Shown here in pieces: positions 46,301-50,321 of a stretch of 64,000 nt of DNA. Each line of letters begins with the position of its first letter. The stretch's first letter is position 1. Source of the stretch: Actinostola sp. cb2023 (Eukaryota > Cnidaria > Anthozoa > Actiniaria > Actinostolidae); NCBI GenBank assembly GCA_033675265.1, contig JAUJYZ010000881.1:127001-191000 (forward strand), in the 5' to 3' direction. The translations under genes and the position numbers were made by a program. The notes under the pieces are model-generated. The model made no database searches and was not told where the DNA came from. It saw only the letters and a program-made list of their open reading frames with translations.

Positions 46301-46626
46301 CTCCATCCATCTTCTGGCCTCCTCCATCCATCTTCTGGCCTCCTCTATCCATCTTCTGTCCTGCTCCATGCATCTAAATGTACTGACATTTTGGACATTA
46401 GTCCCTCGTCAGAGTAAAATGCGAATAATAATATATGACCAGTCTCATGATAACATATCTAATGATCCTGTTGTGTTCCTTTTCAGGTGATGTTACTTTC
46501 ACTGATGTTTTCCGTGATTTCTCCAAAATGGCATCTAACAATCCTGATATTCTAAGAAGGGACTTTGGTGCCACACCTAGCACTATAGCTAAATATGATG
46601 ACCCTGAGAGACAGACAAGTCTATGA
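6072..46626 (+). CDS. ACAP2: ACAP-family ArfGAP (BAR-PH-ArfGAP-ankyrin), 29 coding exons
   Basis: GTPase-activating protein for Arf GTPases (Arf6 in known ACAPs), acting on endosomal and plasma membranes. Coding exons: 6072-6124, 7180-7237, 11704-11762, 13623-13737, 14940-14998, 15203-15265, 16359-16416, 18081-18146, 20605-20649, 24235-24330, 24564-24638, 25340-25371, 26567-26629, 27792-27843, 28949-29049, 29559-29619, 29920-29970, 30115-30185, 30723-30784, 31104-31167, 31515-31584, 32661-32752, 33514-34498, 34940-35000, 37047-37224, 37700-37760, 44572-44621, 44930-44994, 46487-46626. All have GT-AG borders and phases join without a shift: 3,006 nt, 1,001 residues. The start chosen at 6,072 aligns with the human ACAP2 N-terminus; in-frame ATGs at 6,057 (GCCATGG context) and 5,982 would add 5 or 30 residues. 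Human ACAP2 is about 780 residues; the excess is the linker exon. Assignment to ACAP2 rather than the common ancestor of ACAP1-3 is uncertain. Confidence 0.93.
6840..6992. mobile_element. Hairpin MITE in ACAP intron 1
   Basis: Palindrome: AGGACTACATG and CTGTCCAATTTGGAAATAA at the left recur inverted at 6,958-6,990, centred on GGCCTACGGCC. About 150 bp, non-coding. Just upstream (6,738-6,812) a TTTCGTATGGACTTTTCT-type unit is repeated twice. Confidence 0.7.
7336..7650. repeat. CTCCT polypyrimidine tract
   Basis: About 315 bp of irregular CTCCTCCTACTCCTT repeats, pyrimidine on the + strand, starting about 100 nt after the exon 2 donor. The 131-codon ORF across it is low complexity and not a gene. 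Confidence 0.85.
7808..7862 (-). ncRNA. Second hammerhead-like motif, inverted copy
   Basis: Same core as at 8,660-8,712, on the minus strand in the other arm of the Penelope-like fragment (CTGAAGA read from 7,853 to 7,847). The two differ only outside the core. Same doubts about stems I and III. Confidence 0.35.
8015..8548 (-). pseudogene. Penelope-like element: zinc-finger linker and GIY-YIG endonuclease (fragment)
   Basis: An open frame of 177 codons with no in-frame stop, lacking the upstream reverse transcriptase. It starts just after a stop at the junction with the inverted arm. In order it encodes KNLKEILAPSK, a Cys cluster CFKCSKKCDLC, TGRIYKIK, then IYLISC ... LQYVGSTSNQFKVRFRNHKS, the GIY-YIG core in the IYL/YVG variant, and finally REAYWAAQLHTLRPYGLN, the typical C-terminal helix. 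In intact elements this endonuclease nicks target DNA for reverse transcription. The intact frame suggests a fairly recent insertion. Confidence 0.85.
8660..8712 (+). ncRNA. Hammerhead-ribozyme-like motif (candidate)
   Basis: CTGAAGA is followed by a perfect GGCC/GGCC stem with a GAAG loop, then GAAAC and a GTTTA/TAAAC hairpin. CUGANGA - stem II - GAAA is the hammerhead core, and Penelope-like elements are known to carry hammerheads. Stem I is weakly paired and stem III has a bulge, so activity is doubtful. Confidence 0.35.
8880..11516. repeat. 133-bp satellite array, ~20 copies
   Basis: Period exactly 133 bp across most of the region, copies nearly identical. Each unit contains AGCAGACACCTCCCAT submotifs, a TGTCTGCTTACATGAGG segment and CATTGCTTTTGTAACCTCCC. 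A T/G variant (ACATGAGG or ACAGGAGG) marks outer and inner copies. Two adjacent copies (10,140-10,330) carry several one-base losses. Because 133 is not a multiple of 3, the serial ORFs on both strands are artefacts. It lies in ACAP intron 2. Confidence 0.95.
12241..12336. repeat. 25-bp tandem repeat, ~3.8 copies
   Basis: Unit TGGCCAATGCTTTTAGTCTA plus GCCAA, repeated head to tail at 12,241, 12,266, 12,291 and 12,316. Confidence 0.9.
12408..13361. mobile_element. Foldback element, TIR TAGCCTGCGTAGCCCAGC
   Basis: Inverted ~150-bp ends hold a purine-rich GGGGAGGGGA tract on the left and its pyrimidine complement on the right. Flanks GTTAATTTC and GTAAATTTC form an 8-9-bp target duplication with one mismatch. 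The unoccupied site is visible in the related sequence at 17,338-17,395 (inverted). No transposase. The element is inserted in the older AT-rich repeat that continues at 13,366-13,475. Confidence 0.75.
13951..14589. mobile_element. Tc1/mariner-type MITE, copy 1
   Basis: Ends TACAGTCAACTCTC and its inverse. The interior has several TAAGCGGACA motifs. It is the same element as 39,105-39,629 but enlarged by a ~112-bp insertion (about 14,160-14,272) whose end GGACCTCCCTGAAAACCACG and TTA-repeat tail resemble a retroposon tail. Confidence 0.85.
15322..15765. repeat. 18-bp G-rich minisatellite
   Basis: About 24 units of CTTATTAGGGAGGGGGCG with variable GTGC/GCAC/GCGC ends. G-rich on the ACAP sense strand, with GGG-A-GGGGG runs in each unit. 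It starts about 57 nt after the exon 6 donor. A related degraded run is at 15,940-16,050. Confidence 0.93.
16439..16583. mobile_element. MITE family A copy (TAGAGTCATTTTC ends)
   Basis: TAGAGTCATTTTCTTATGA at the left and AAAAATGACTCTA at the right, with internal CCGTGTCCAAGCATTCTGATTGG shared with copies at 29,177, 31,983, 37,256, 51,944 and 63,889. Short, non-coding. Confidence 0.75.
16660..17165. mobile_element. Element remnant with Crypton-like N-terminal ORF
   Basis: The ends share inverted CTCATTTxTxTGCAGTT and TACAGATAAC segments. A + strand ORF (first true ATG near 16,763) encodes MAARFLELSEEEIDNIL, which resembles N-termini of Crypton or KCTD/ZMYM-like transposon proteins in cnidarians by memory only. 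It is cut by a palindrome after about 65 codons. Low confidence in family. Confidence 0.35.
17257..17927. mobile_element. MITE with GGCGTATAAGCC/GGCTTATATGCTGG ends
   Basis: ATTCACCGGCGTATAAGCC at the left and GGCTTATATGCTGGTGAAT at the right are inverted. The interior repeats GTTTGCTTT and GCGTTAAC motifs. A single end of the same family is at 13,395-13,475. Confidence 0.7.
18199..20140. repeat. 107-bp minisatellite, ~18 copies
   Basis: Unit spans TAATGATGCTTTAATTATC, CATATCTTTTCATCATTTC, TGACCATATCCAAACAAATA and a TGATGG-rich segment. Consecutive unit starts at 18,307, 18,414 and 18,521 give a 107-bp period. It begins 53 nt after the exon 8 donor and ends about 465 nt before exon 9. Followed by irregular GATGAT microsatellite to about 20,545. 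Confidence 0.95.
20185..20353. mobile_element. MITE family B, TTAAGGC ends with GCAACGTTGC motifs
   Basis: Inverted TTAAGGC plus GACACACGATGCAAC ends; interior with GTTGCGCGCAA palindromes. Relatives at 59,128-59,489 and 62,687-62,946. Confidence 0.75.
21547..23672. mobile_element. 2.1-kb hAT-like non-autonomous element with 8-bp TSD
   Basis: Ends TAGCCTGCGCTCGCATCC and its inverse are flanked by perfect ATAAGTGG copies (21,539-21,546 and 23,673-23,680). TIRs extend about 230 bp. An 8-bp duplication fits hAT or related superfamilies. The interior holds a nested MITE (22,113-22,456) but no transposase; the ORFs in the arms are mirror images of each other. Confidence 0.82.
22113..22456. mobile_element. 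MITE family C copy
   Basis: Left end AATGGGGAGTTTGCAGGTGTTG, right end AGTCACGTGACAGGTG followed by CTCATT. It shares one half with 31,641-31,934 and the other half with 32,099-32,490 and 49,083-49,473, so it looks like a chimera of two subfamilies. Confidence 0.75.
24645..25235. repeat. (CCTT)n microsatellite and CTTGCTTC derivatives
   Basis: Pure CCTT runs at about 24,703-24,878, then degenerating CTTGCTTGCTTC units to 25,235. It starts about 12 nt after the exon 11 donor. Long ORFs on both strands (Leu/Pro/Ser or Lys/Glu/Gly-rich) are artefacts. Confidence 0.95.
25424..26374. mobile_element. Element with TTATAACATAGCTA ends
   Basis: TTATAACATAGCTA at the left and TGGCTATGTTATAA at the right are inverted, about 950 bp apart. 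The interior holds short ORFs (e.g. 25,582-25,680 reading MDLNFYRIFDIDVDLD) that I cannot assign. Confidence 0.55.
26379..26530. mobile_element. Hairpin MITE, 152 bp
   Basis: Almost perfect palindrome: AATGGTCAATGCTTTAGC, CATCCATAACTGG and GTTGCTAAGCAC occur in both orientations. It directly abuts the previous element and ends 36 nt before exon 13. Confidence 0.75.
26567..30185 (+). CDS. ACAP2: ACAP exons 13-18: PH domain and linker
   Basis: The PH domain starts with VIVIEGYLFKRSSNAFKTWQ, continues RRFFAVQSNQLFYQK (exon 14) and DLRLCIVKAND / RRFCFDIVSPSK (exon 15), and ends in the helix containing the conserved Trp (DDWISTLQ, exon 16), about residues 262-355. In ACAPs this domain binds phosphoinositides and is needed for GAP activity. 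Exons 17-18 encode an acidic and Ser-rich connector (SPGRSKSLDSLEK) that resembles the GSLDSGNE segment of vertebrate ACAP2. Splice phases run 2, 0, 2, 0, 0, 2. Confidence 0.93.
26722..27158. mobile_element. TTAA-flanked MITE, AGTGCTTATGA ends
   Basis: TTAAAGTGCTTATGAAACGG at the left and CGTTTCATAGGCACTTTAA at the right; TTAA at both borders. Same end type as 46,927-47,391 and 52,990-56,280. TTAA duplications are typical of piggyBac-like and Kolobok-like elements. Confidence 0.7.
27535..27740 (-). mobile_element. tRNA-derived SINE copy (minus)
   Basis: Shares with 31,205-31,395 and 44,690-44,850 a box-B-like GGTTCAATTTCTGAACC, TTGAGTTTGTCAGTT, CTCTCCCTTGCT and GAGTGTTGGGTGTAC. The pattern resembles tRNA-derived SINEs I associate with corals and anemones. 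Confidence 0.55.
28814..28919. repeat. 22-bp tandem repeat, ~5 copies
   Basis: Unit GTGGTACCCCAATGTACATATA, ending 29 nt before exon 15. Two further copies lie at 28,173-28,202. Confidence 0.9.
29177..29389. mobile_element. MITE family A copy
   Basis: TTAGAGTTGTTTTCGTATG and inverse ends; contains CCAAGCATTCTGATTGGTTGAG. Confidence 0.75.
30207..30603. repeat. CACCACACTGCAC tandem array
   Basis: About 400 bp of CACCACAC(A)CTGCAC/CTACAC units, purely C/A-rich on the + strand, starting about 22 nt after the exon 18 donor. Minus-strand Trp/Cys/Val-rich ORFs are artefacts. Confidence 0.95.
30723..32752 (+). CDS. ACAP2: ACAP exons 19-22: ArfGAP zinc-finger domain
   Basis: About residues 394-489. 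The C4 zinc finger is C407-x2-C410-x16-C427-x2-C430 (CADC ... CIEC), followed by SGIHRSLGVHVSKVRSLTLD. R435 in the GIHR motif is at the position of the catalytic Arg finger of ArfGAPs. TWEPELLKLMSELGN matches vertebrate ACAP almost exactly. All catalytic and zinc residues are present, so the protein should be an active ArfGAP (inference from intact motifs). The zinc-finger codons are divided between exons 19 and 20. Confidence 0.95.
31205..31395 (+). mobile_element. tRNA-derived SINE copy
   Basis: A-box-like TGGTCAAGTGG followed by GAGGTTCATTTTCTGAACC, then the family body GAGTTTGTCAGTTGTTCCTC and GAGTGTTGGGTGTA. Confidence 0.5.
31641..31934. mobile_element. MITE family C, GGGGAGTTTGCAGGTG subtype
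   Basis: Full palindromic element with AATGGGGAGTTTGCAGG and inverse ends and internal TGACATTTTAAATTTTAATCC in both arms. Confidence 0.8.
31983..32590. mobile_element. MITE family A copy split by a nested element
   Basis: TTAGAGTCGTTTTCGTACGAG at the left and CGAAAATGACTCTTA at the right. The interior is interrupted by the family C element at 32,099-32,490; removing it rejoins the usual GAGCAATG...TTTACGTGCTG sequence. Confidence 0.75.
32099..32490. mobile_element. MITE family C, AATGGGCTTGTAACACC subtype
   Basis: AATGGGCTTGTAACACCCGC and inverse ends, CACGTGACTTTTTAAATTTTC subterminal. Near-identical to 49,083-49,473. Inserted within family A. Confidence 0.82.
32948..33190. mobile_element. 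MITE family D copy
   Basis: Shares GCTGTCCTTGACAAA, AGGCTTAGCCTCGATTCAGA and TTTCTATTGTTTCAT with an inverted copy at 63,055-63,290 and a divergent one at 57,968-58,258. Confidence 0.75.
33514..34498 (+). CDS. ACAP2: ACAP exon 23: ArfGAP end plus long Ser-rich linker
   Basis: 985-nt exon, residues 489-817. It begins with SDRETYIKAKYVQHKYV, the conserved end of the ArfGAP domain. The remaining ~290 residues look disordered: Ser/Asp/Lys-rich, with a basic cluster PARKRSNSKSSGDKKHK (about 591-607) that could serve as a nuclear signal or phosphosite region, and two PxDLS motifs, PLDLS (721-725; nt 34,208-34,222) and PVDLS (733-737; nt 34,244-34,258). PxDLS is the known docking motif for CtBP proteins. 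The exon ends with an acidic stretch and KAIEVLKILHPNR, which leads into the ankyrin repeats. The open frame continues upstream into the intron, but the CACAG acceptor and phase set the border. Confidence 0.92.
34940..46626 (+). CDS. ACAP2: ACAP exons 24-29: ankyrin repeats and C-terminus
   Basis: Residues 818-1,001. Ankyrin-type repeats include VLGGSLTASEYLLQNGAKIN, DCRGRSALHYAALLGQTGQA, CLFLKRGANQHAIDENGEDP and LTIALKQMHADIVTLLR, as in vertebrate ACAPs. They are followed by the conserved LNEEMKESE and VFRDFSKMASNNPDILRR segments. The last nine residues (DDPERQTSL) and the stop lie in the first unit of a ~59-bp tandem repeat, so the extreme C-terminus is lineage-specific. A 6.1-kb palindrome occupies most of the intron before exon 27, and a 1.2-kb array most of the intron before exon 29. 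Confidence 0.92.
35040..35215 (+). mobile_element. LINE/SINE 3' tail
   Basis: Ends ACACGTTAATAAAGTTTTATTATTATT, a retroposon-like 3' end with a TTA microsatellite tail, preceded by AT-rich 3'-UTR-like sequence. No ORF remains. Confidence 0.45.
35332..35461. mobile_element. MITE family E copy (GAAGGGCTCCCTGCAAGAAC)
   Basis: ~130-bp palindrome: AATTGAAGGGCTCCCTGCAA at the left and TTGCAGAGCCCTTCAATT at the right, with TGATCAAAACCCAAATTCTCC inside. Further copies at 51,641, 57,709 and 58,980. Confidence 0.85.
35729..35964. mobile_element. Hairpin element
   Basis: AGCCATTTCGGAGTT and GGGGCTGTTTTGAGGGAC recur inverted at 35,912-35,964. No coding capacity. Confidence 0.6.
36091..36400. mobile_element. 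Retroposon 3'-end-like sequence
   Basis: Begins AATAATAATAATAACTAAC then CGCGCCATATCTAAAACCCTATGGCGCTTTAC, a hairpin-bearing end with an ATA tail common in marine invertebrate retroposons, oriented minus. No intact ORF. Confidence 0.4.
36448..36765. mobile_element. Foldback element
   Basis: CTGGTTGTTCAAAGAGTAGA and TATCCATTGGATAAA recur inverted at the right end; GTGAGCACCAATTCTAGA marks the inner arms. About 320 bp. Confidence 0.7.
37256..37605. mobile_element. MITE family A copy
   Basis: TTAGAGTCGTTTTGGTATGAG and CGAAAATGACTCTAA ends; an internal duplication makes it longer than other copies. Confidence 0.75.
37858..38357. mobile_element. 500-bp MITE, CCTTTCACGGTTTTTCGCC ends
   Basis: Left AAGCCCTTTCACGGTTTTTC and its inverse at 38,338-38,357; GCCGTTTTGAATTGGGGCAA is also inverted. 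The interior is AT-rich with a non-conserved 61-codon ORF. Confidence 0.8.
39105..39629. mobile_element. Tc1/mariner-type MITE, copy 2 (TA TSD shown)
   Basis: Ends CAGTCAACTCTCCGCTAAC and inverse, flanked by TA. The uninterrupted opposite arm (about 42,920) has a single TA at this point, directly demonstrating a TA duplication. Lacks the insertion present in copy 1. Confidence 0.9.
43015..44002 (-). mobile_element. Helitron-like insertion (candidate)
   Basis: Compared with the left arm, 988 bp are inserted between GAAA and TTAAAT with no duplication, i.e. at an A|T site. Read on the minus strand it ends in CTAG (CTRR), preceded about 9 nt upstream by the hairpin AGGTC/GACCT. These fit Helitron 3' ends; the 5' end (TTGCGACC) lacks the usual TC. 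No Rep/helicase is present. Confidence 0.45.
44690..44850 (+). mobile_element. SINE copy
   Basis: Box-B-like GTTTCAATCCCC, then CATGTGAGTTGAGTTTGTCG, TCTCCCTTGCTCTGAGAG and TTTTCTCTGG, the tRNA-derived SINE body also seen at 27,535 and 31,205. It lies between exons 27 and 28. Confidence 0.6.
45015..46374. repeat. CCTCCATCCATCTTCTGG tandem array
   Basis: From 45,015 degenerate, from 45,200 a regular array of CCTCCATCCATCTTCTGG with CCTCCCTCCACCTTATGG variants (18-21 bp); the last ~12 units (46,150-46,350) are nearly identical, suggesting recent growth at that end. It starts about 20 nt after the exon 28 donor. ORFs up to 403 codons in several frames are artefacts. Confidence 0.95.
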
Positions 46627-46905
46627 CCAATATGATTAGATTGTGATGATCCTGAGAGTCCCTGTGAGAGCCTGAGAGAGACAGACAAGTCTACAACCAA
46701 TATCATTACATTGTGATGACCCTTAGAGGCCCTGAGAGGCAGACAAGTCTACGACCAATATCATTACGTTGTGATGACCCTGAGAGACCCTGAGAGAGAC
46801 AGACAAGTCTATCACCAATATCATTACATTGTGATGACCCTTAGAGGCCCTGAGAGGCAGACAAGTCTACAACCAATATCATTACATTGTGATGACCCTG
46901 AAAGT
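46599..46905. repeat. ~59-bp tandem repeat across the ACAP stop codon
   Basis: Units start GATGACCCTGAGAG and continue CAGACAAGTCTA ... CCAATATCATTACATTGT; five units plus a partial, 46-70 bp each. The first unit encodes DDPERQTSL and the stop (46,624-46,626); the others lie in the 3' UTR. Confidence 0.9.
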
Positions 46906-46926
46906 TGTTTTTTCTTCAAACCAACT

Positions 46927-47391
46927 TTAAAGTGCTTATGACGCTTATTTTTTTATTTAAAAAATCGATTACATATGAAGTGAATAGTGGGATGGTTCAG
47001 TATTTTGTGATTTGAGCTTCGCATTTGCGAGTTATAAAGGTTTGAAATCGTCATATGGTAATTCAGTGACGTCAACGTAGGCATCATTTATTATACAAAA
47101 GTGCCCTTGTGCAAATTACTGACATTTTTAATCTGGCAAAAAGTTTTTCTACAACTTATATACATGATGCTAAAAGAAAATTTCCATTTCAGGAAAGAGT
47201 GCTACTTGAAAAAATATAAATAAGTCACGGCAAATACCTACGTTGACGTCACCAAATTAGCATATCACGATTTCAAACCTTTATAACTCGCAAATGCGAA
47301 GCTCAAATCACAAAATACTGAACCATCCCACTATTCACTTCATATGTAATCGATTTTTAAAATAAAAAAATATGCATCATAGGCACTTTAA
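46927..47391. mobile_element. TTAA-flanked MITE, AGTGCTTATGA ends, copy 2
   Basis: TTAAAGTGCTTATGA and TCATAGGCACTTTAA ends with long near-perfect arms (about 200 bp each, sharing CGTTGACGTCA-type and GTTATAAAGGTTTGAAATCG sequence). In the presumed ACAP 3' UTR or just downstream. Confidence 0.8.
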
Positions 47392-48960
47392 GGAATATCT
47401 CTTACCAGTGTTTGATATAGCTCTCAAACCATTAATGATTATTGGAGAAATTCAGAGTTAAAGTTCACCAAATTGTATGCTAATTAAGACCACATTTTTA
47501 GACTTCCTTCACGGTAGTGATTTCCTTTGTTATGTCCTCATGATTATTAATGAGCTTGAGTATGTTTTATCATCTGAGGAGGTCGAGGTGAAATATGAGA
47601 ATACTGGTTACATATGATATTCTTTCTCAGTCTAAAAAAGCCCACTTAATTTTTAAGGTTTGATCCAAAAAGTCAGACTATAATACTCGAACATTACTAA
47701 AAATACTAAATGAAATTATGTAATAATTATGTTTTGCAATTCAATTATGTAAATAGTTTTTTGTAAATTCCTTGCTGAAATCATTGAATATATAGATCTT
47801 ATATTATAGTATTGCATTCTTGGTAGTTAGATCATTAGTTTACATGTATATTTAATTTAGGAAAAACCCGACTCTTAGAACAGTGATGATAATAATAATG
47901 ATGATGATGATGATGGTAATGATGATGATGAAAATGTTTTGATGAAGCTGATGTTTTTTGTTATTTGGTCACAGAGTAGAATTCACATGACCGTGAGAAC
48001 CCATGGCACACTGCACAGTCACGGCACAGATTCATTTGAAATCAGACATCACGGTGATGCCATGGCCGTCACCACACTCGTCTGTGCCGTAAGTTTTCAG
48101 TCTTATGAAATCTGCTCTAATGATGGTGATGATAATAATAATAATAATAATATTCTTGATGGCCGGTGGTAATGATGATGATGATGAAAAATTAATGAAG
48201 CTCATGCTGTTGATTGACAATGGTCACATGGATACTGATGATGACAGTGATGATGGTTCATTATAATTATTGATGATGTTGATGAGTTATGGTAATAGTG
48301 AAGGTATAGGTCTAGCGATGCCTGTCATCGATGTCCAAAGTATTTTATGATAGCATGTCAACTAACTTATTGAAATAATAACTTGAAATGTGTAGAAATT
48401 TATTTTGTAAAATTGTAATAATCATCATTTAAGTAATAAATGAATGCACAGTATTGGTAAATGAAGAGTTATTGTTTTGATGTGACGTCATAACGATATA
48501 GGGCAATAATATTACAAGGTAATTTATTTGCACTGCAGTGCAAAATACAATGAATGTTAATGATTTTCTCATGTAATTCGGGATTAACTTGAACCTGTGC
48601 AAGTGTACTTTTCAAAAGACCCAAATTGCATTCACACTACAGGCTCGCAATTTCAGCCTTTTTGAAAAATATACTCCTTCAAATTAATCCCGTTGCACTT
48701 GAAACCATAATTATGACTACCTTTACTAATTTCTCACATATTAAATATTTACCATGAGTTTGGGTATTATTATTTATTTCATATTCATTCATAACTCCTT
48801 CACTTTAAAAAATATGCAGTTTGTTTGTAGTGGCCTGTGGTTCATGAACACTCTGAAAATAGCCAACTGAAGCAATTAAACGAGAATGCTTCAAGAGACA
48901 GTCGGTAAGCACTGGTTCACGAACATGCAACATTTGTTTCAACATCTCCTAAAGTACATA
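47392..48960. other. ACAP 3' flank, no further gene recognised
   Basis: AT-rich; includes a degraded family A MITE (about 47,965-48,120), GATGAT microsatellites and an AATAAA at 48,435-48,440 that could end a long ACAP 3' UTR (speculative). No exon-like sequence found. Confidence 0.35.
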
Positions 48961-49623
48961 TACAGCGATTTGCAAAAATTCTGTAAAAATCAATATCGAT
49001 CGATATATCAATATATCGGGTGCATTGTGGGTAATTTTCATCATAAAATGGCCGAATAAGCCCTCTAAAGTTAATTTGTTTCAATGGGCGTGTAACACCT
49101 GTCACGTGACTTTTTAAATTTTCACCGCAGACAAACGAAAATATCATAACTGGAAAGAGCATACTAAAGTTAGTAAAAGTGGAAAGTTTGAAGGGAAATA
49201 CGTAAATAGGGCAATAGTTACAGGCATTCAAACTTTGCCTTTTTTGTATGGAAATGTATGTTGGAGGGCAACGCTTGCCTTCCAAGCGAAAAACCCATAC
49301 AAATCCTTGTCAAAGCGAGAAACTTTGAAAGCCGTTAACTTTTTTCTTATTTGCTTGATTCTTTTCAAATTTTCAAATTTTACTAATTTTAGTATGCTCT
49401 TTCAAGTTATGATATTTTCGTTAGTCTTCGGTGAAAATTTAAAAAGTCACGTGGCAGGTGTTACAAGCCCATTGTTTTTTCACATACATACTACAAAGGT
49501 TACTTGGGTTTAGATTCAGGCTTTATAATAGCTAAAAACAAAGAATTAGGATTATGCAAATTACTATATATCGATATATCGATATAGGTTAATTTTTACA
49601 GCTTCTTTTTGCAAATCGCTGTA
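48961..49623. mobile_element. MITE with TACAGCGATTTGCAAAA ends, split by family C
   Basis: TACAGCGATTTGCAAAA and inverse, then ATCGATATATC palindromic segments on both sides. The family C element at 49,083-49,473 sits inside, so the host element was about 270 bp. The TACAG end would fit a TA-target family. Confidence 0.75.
49083..49473. mobile_element. MITE family C, AATGGGCTTGTAACACC subtype, copy 2
   Basis: AATGGGCGTGTAACACCTGT and inverse ends; interior very close to 32,099-32,490 in reverse orientation. Confidence 0.82.
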
Positions 49624-49944
49624 CAATGTATGTACATGTATATGTACATGTATATGTACATGTGCCAACAAGAAGGTAAACACTGGTGAGAGTATTCTTA
49701 CTATAAGCCAGGATTTCTACTTGACAATATTTATTGATCTGGAAAATGTAGTCGCAAGCAGCACTATTTATGCTGTTGTTAGGCTTGTCCCACAATGTCC
49801 CCTTGTGGCAAGTGAGAACTGGGCGATGAACAGTAATTTATTGTGAAGAGATTGAATCTCGTAGAAAGTCTGACAGCTTGAACTTCACGGGAACACAAAT
49901 CATGATCAAATTTTAAATGTCTCTACACGAAGAATTTAACAAAT

Positions 49945-50118
49945 TGAAGATGGTTTTGAGTTGTCTGTACTCTTATTGATACACACTTGACGTCATAACA
50001 TGTTCAAAACTCAAGTGGAATCACGAGCGTAGCGAGTGATTTCACTGCCAAGTTTTGGACATTTTATGACGTCAAGTGTGTGTCGATAAGAGTACAGACA
50101 ACGATAAAACCATCTTCG
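49945..50118. mobile_element. Hairpin element, 174 bp
   Basis: GAAGATGGTTTTGAGTTGTC, CTCTTATTGATACACACTTG and GACGTCATAA recur inverted about a central ATCACGAGCGTAGCGAGTGA palindrome. It is about 200 bp beyond the MICOS10 stop. Confidence 0.75.
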
Positions 50119-50321
50119 ATCTGTTTTTTTACAATAACAAAGTCAAAAAGCATCCAAAAACAAGGAAAAAGTTTGAAAGAAAAACTGTTTTAAGCGCGCG
50201 CTGGCTCCGTCCGCGAGAGATTTGTCATACAGTGTGTCTGTACTCTTATTGACAACGGCTGAGAGCCAATAAGATTGTGAGATTTCGCTCTGTTATTGTA
50301 AAAAGCTAATTTTCAAATGTT

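Noticed and set aside
45166..46417. 403- and 290-codon ORFs
   Set aside because: Open frames in several registers and on both strands of a low-complexity CCTCCATCC array, with no homology or splice logic.
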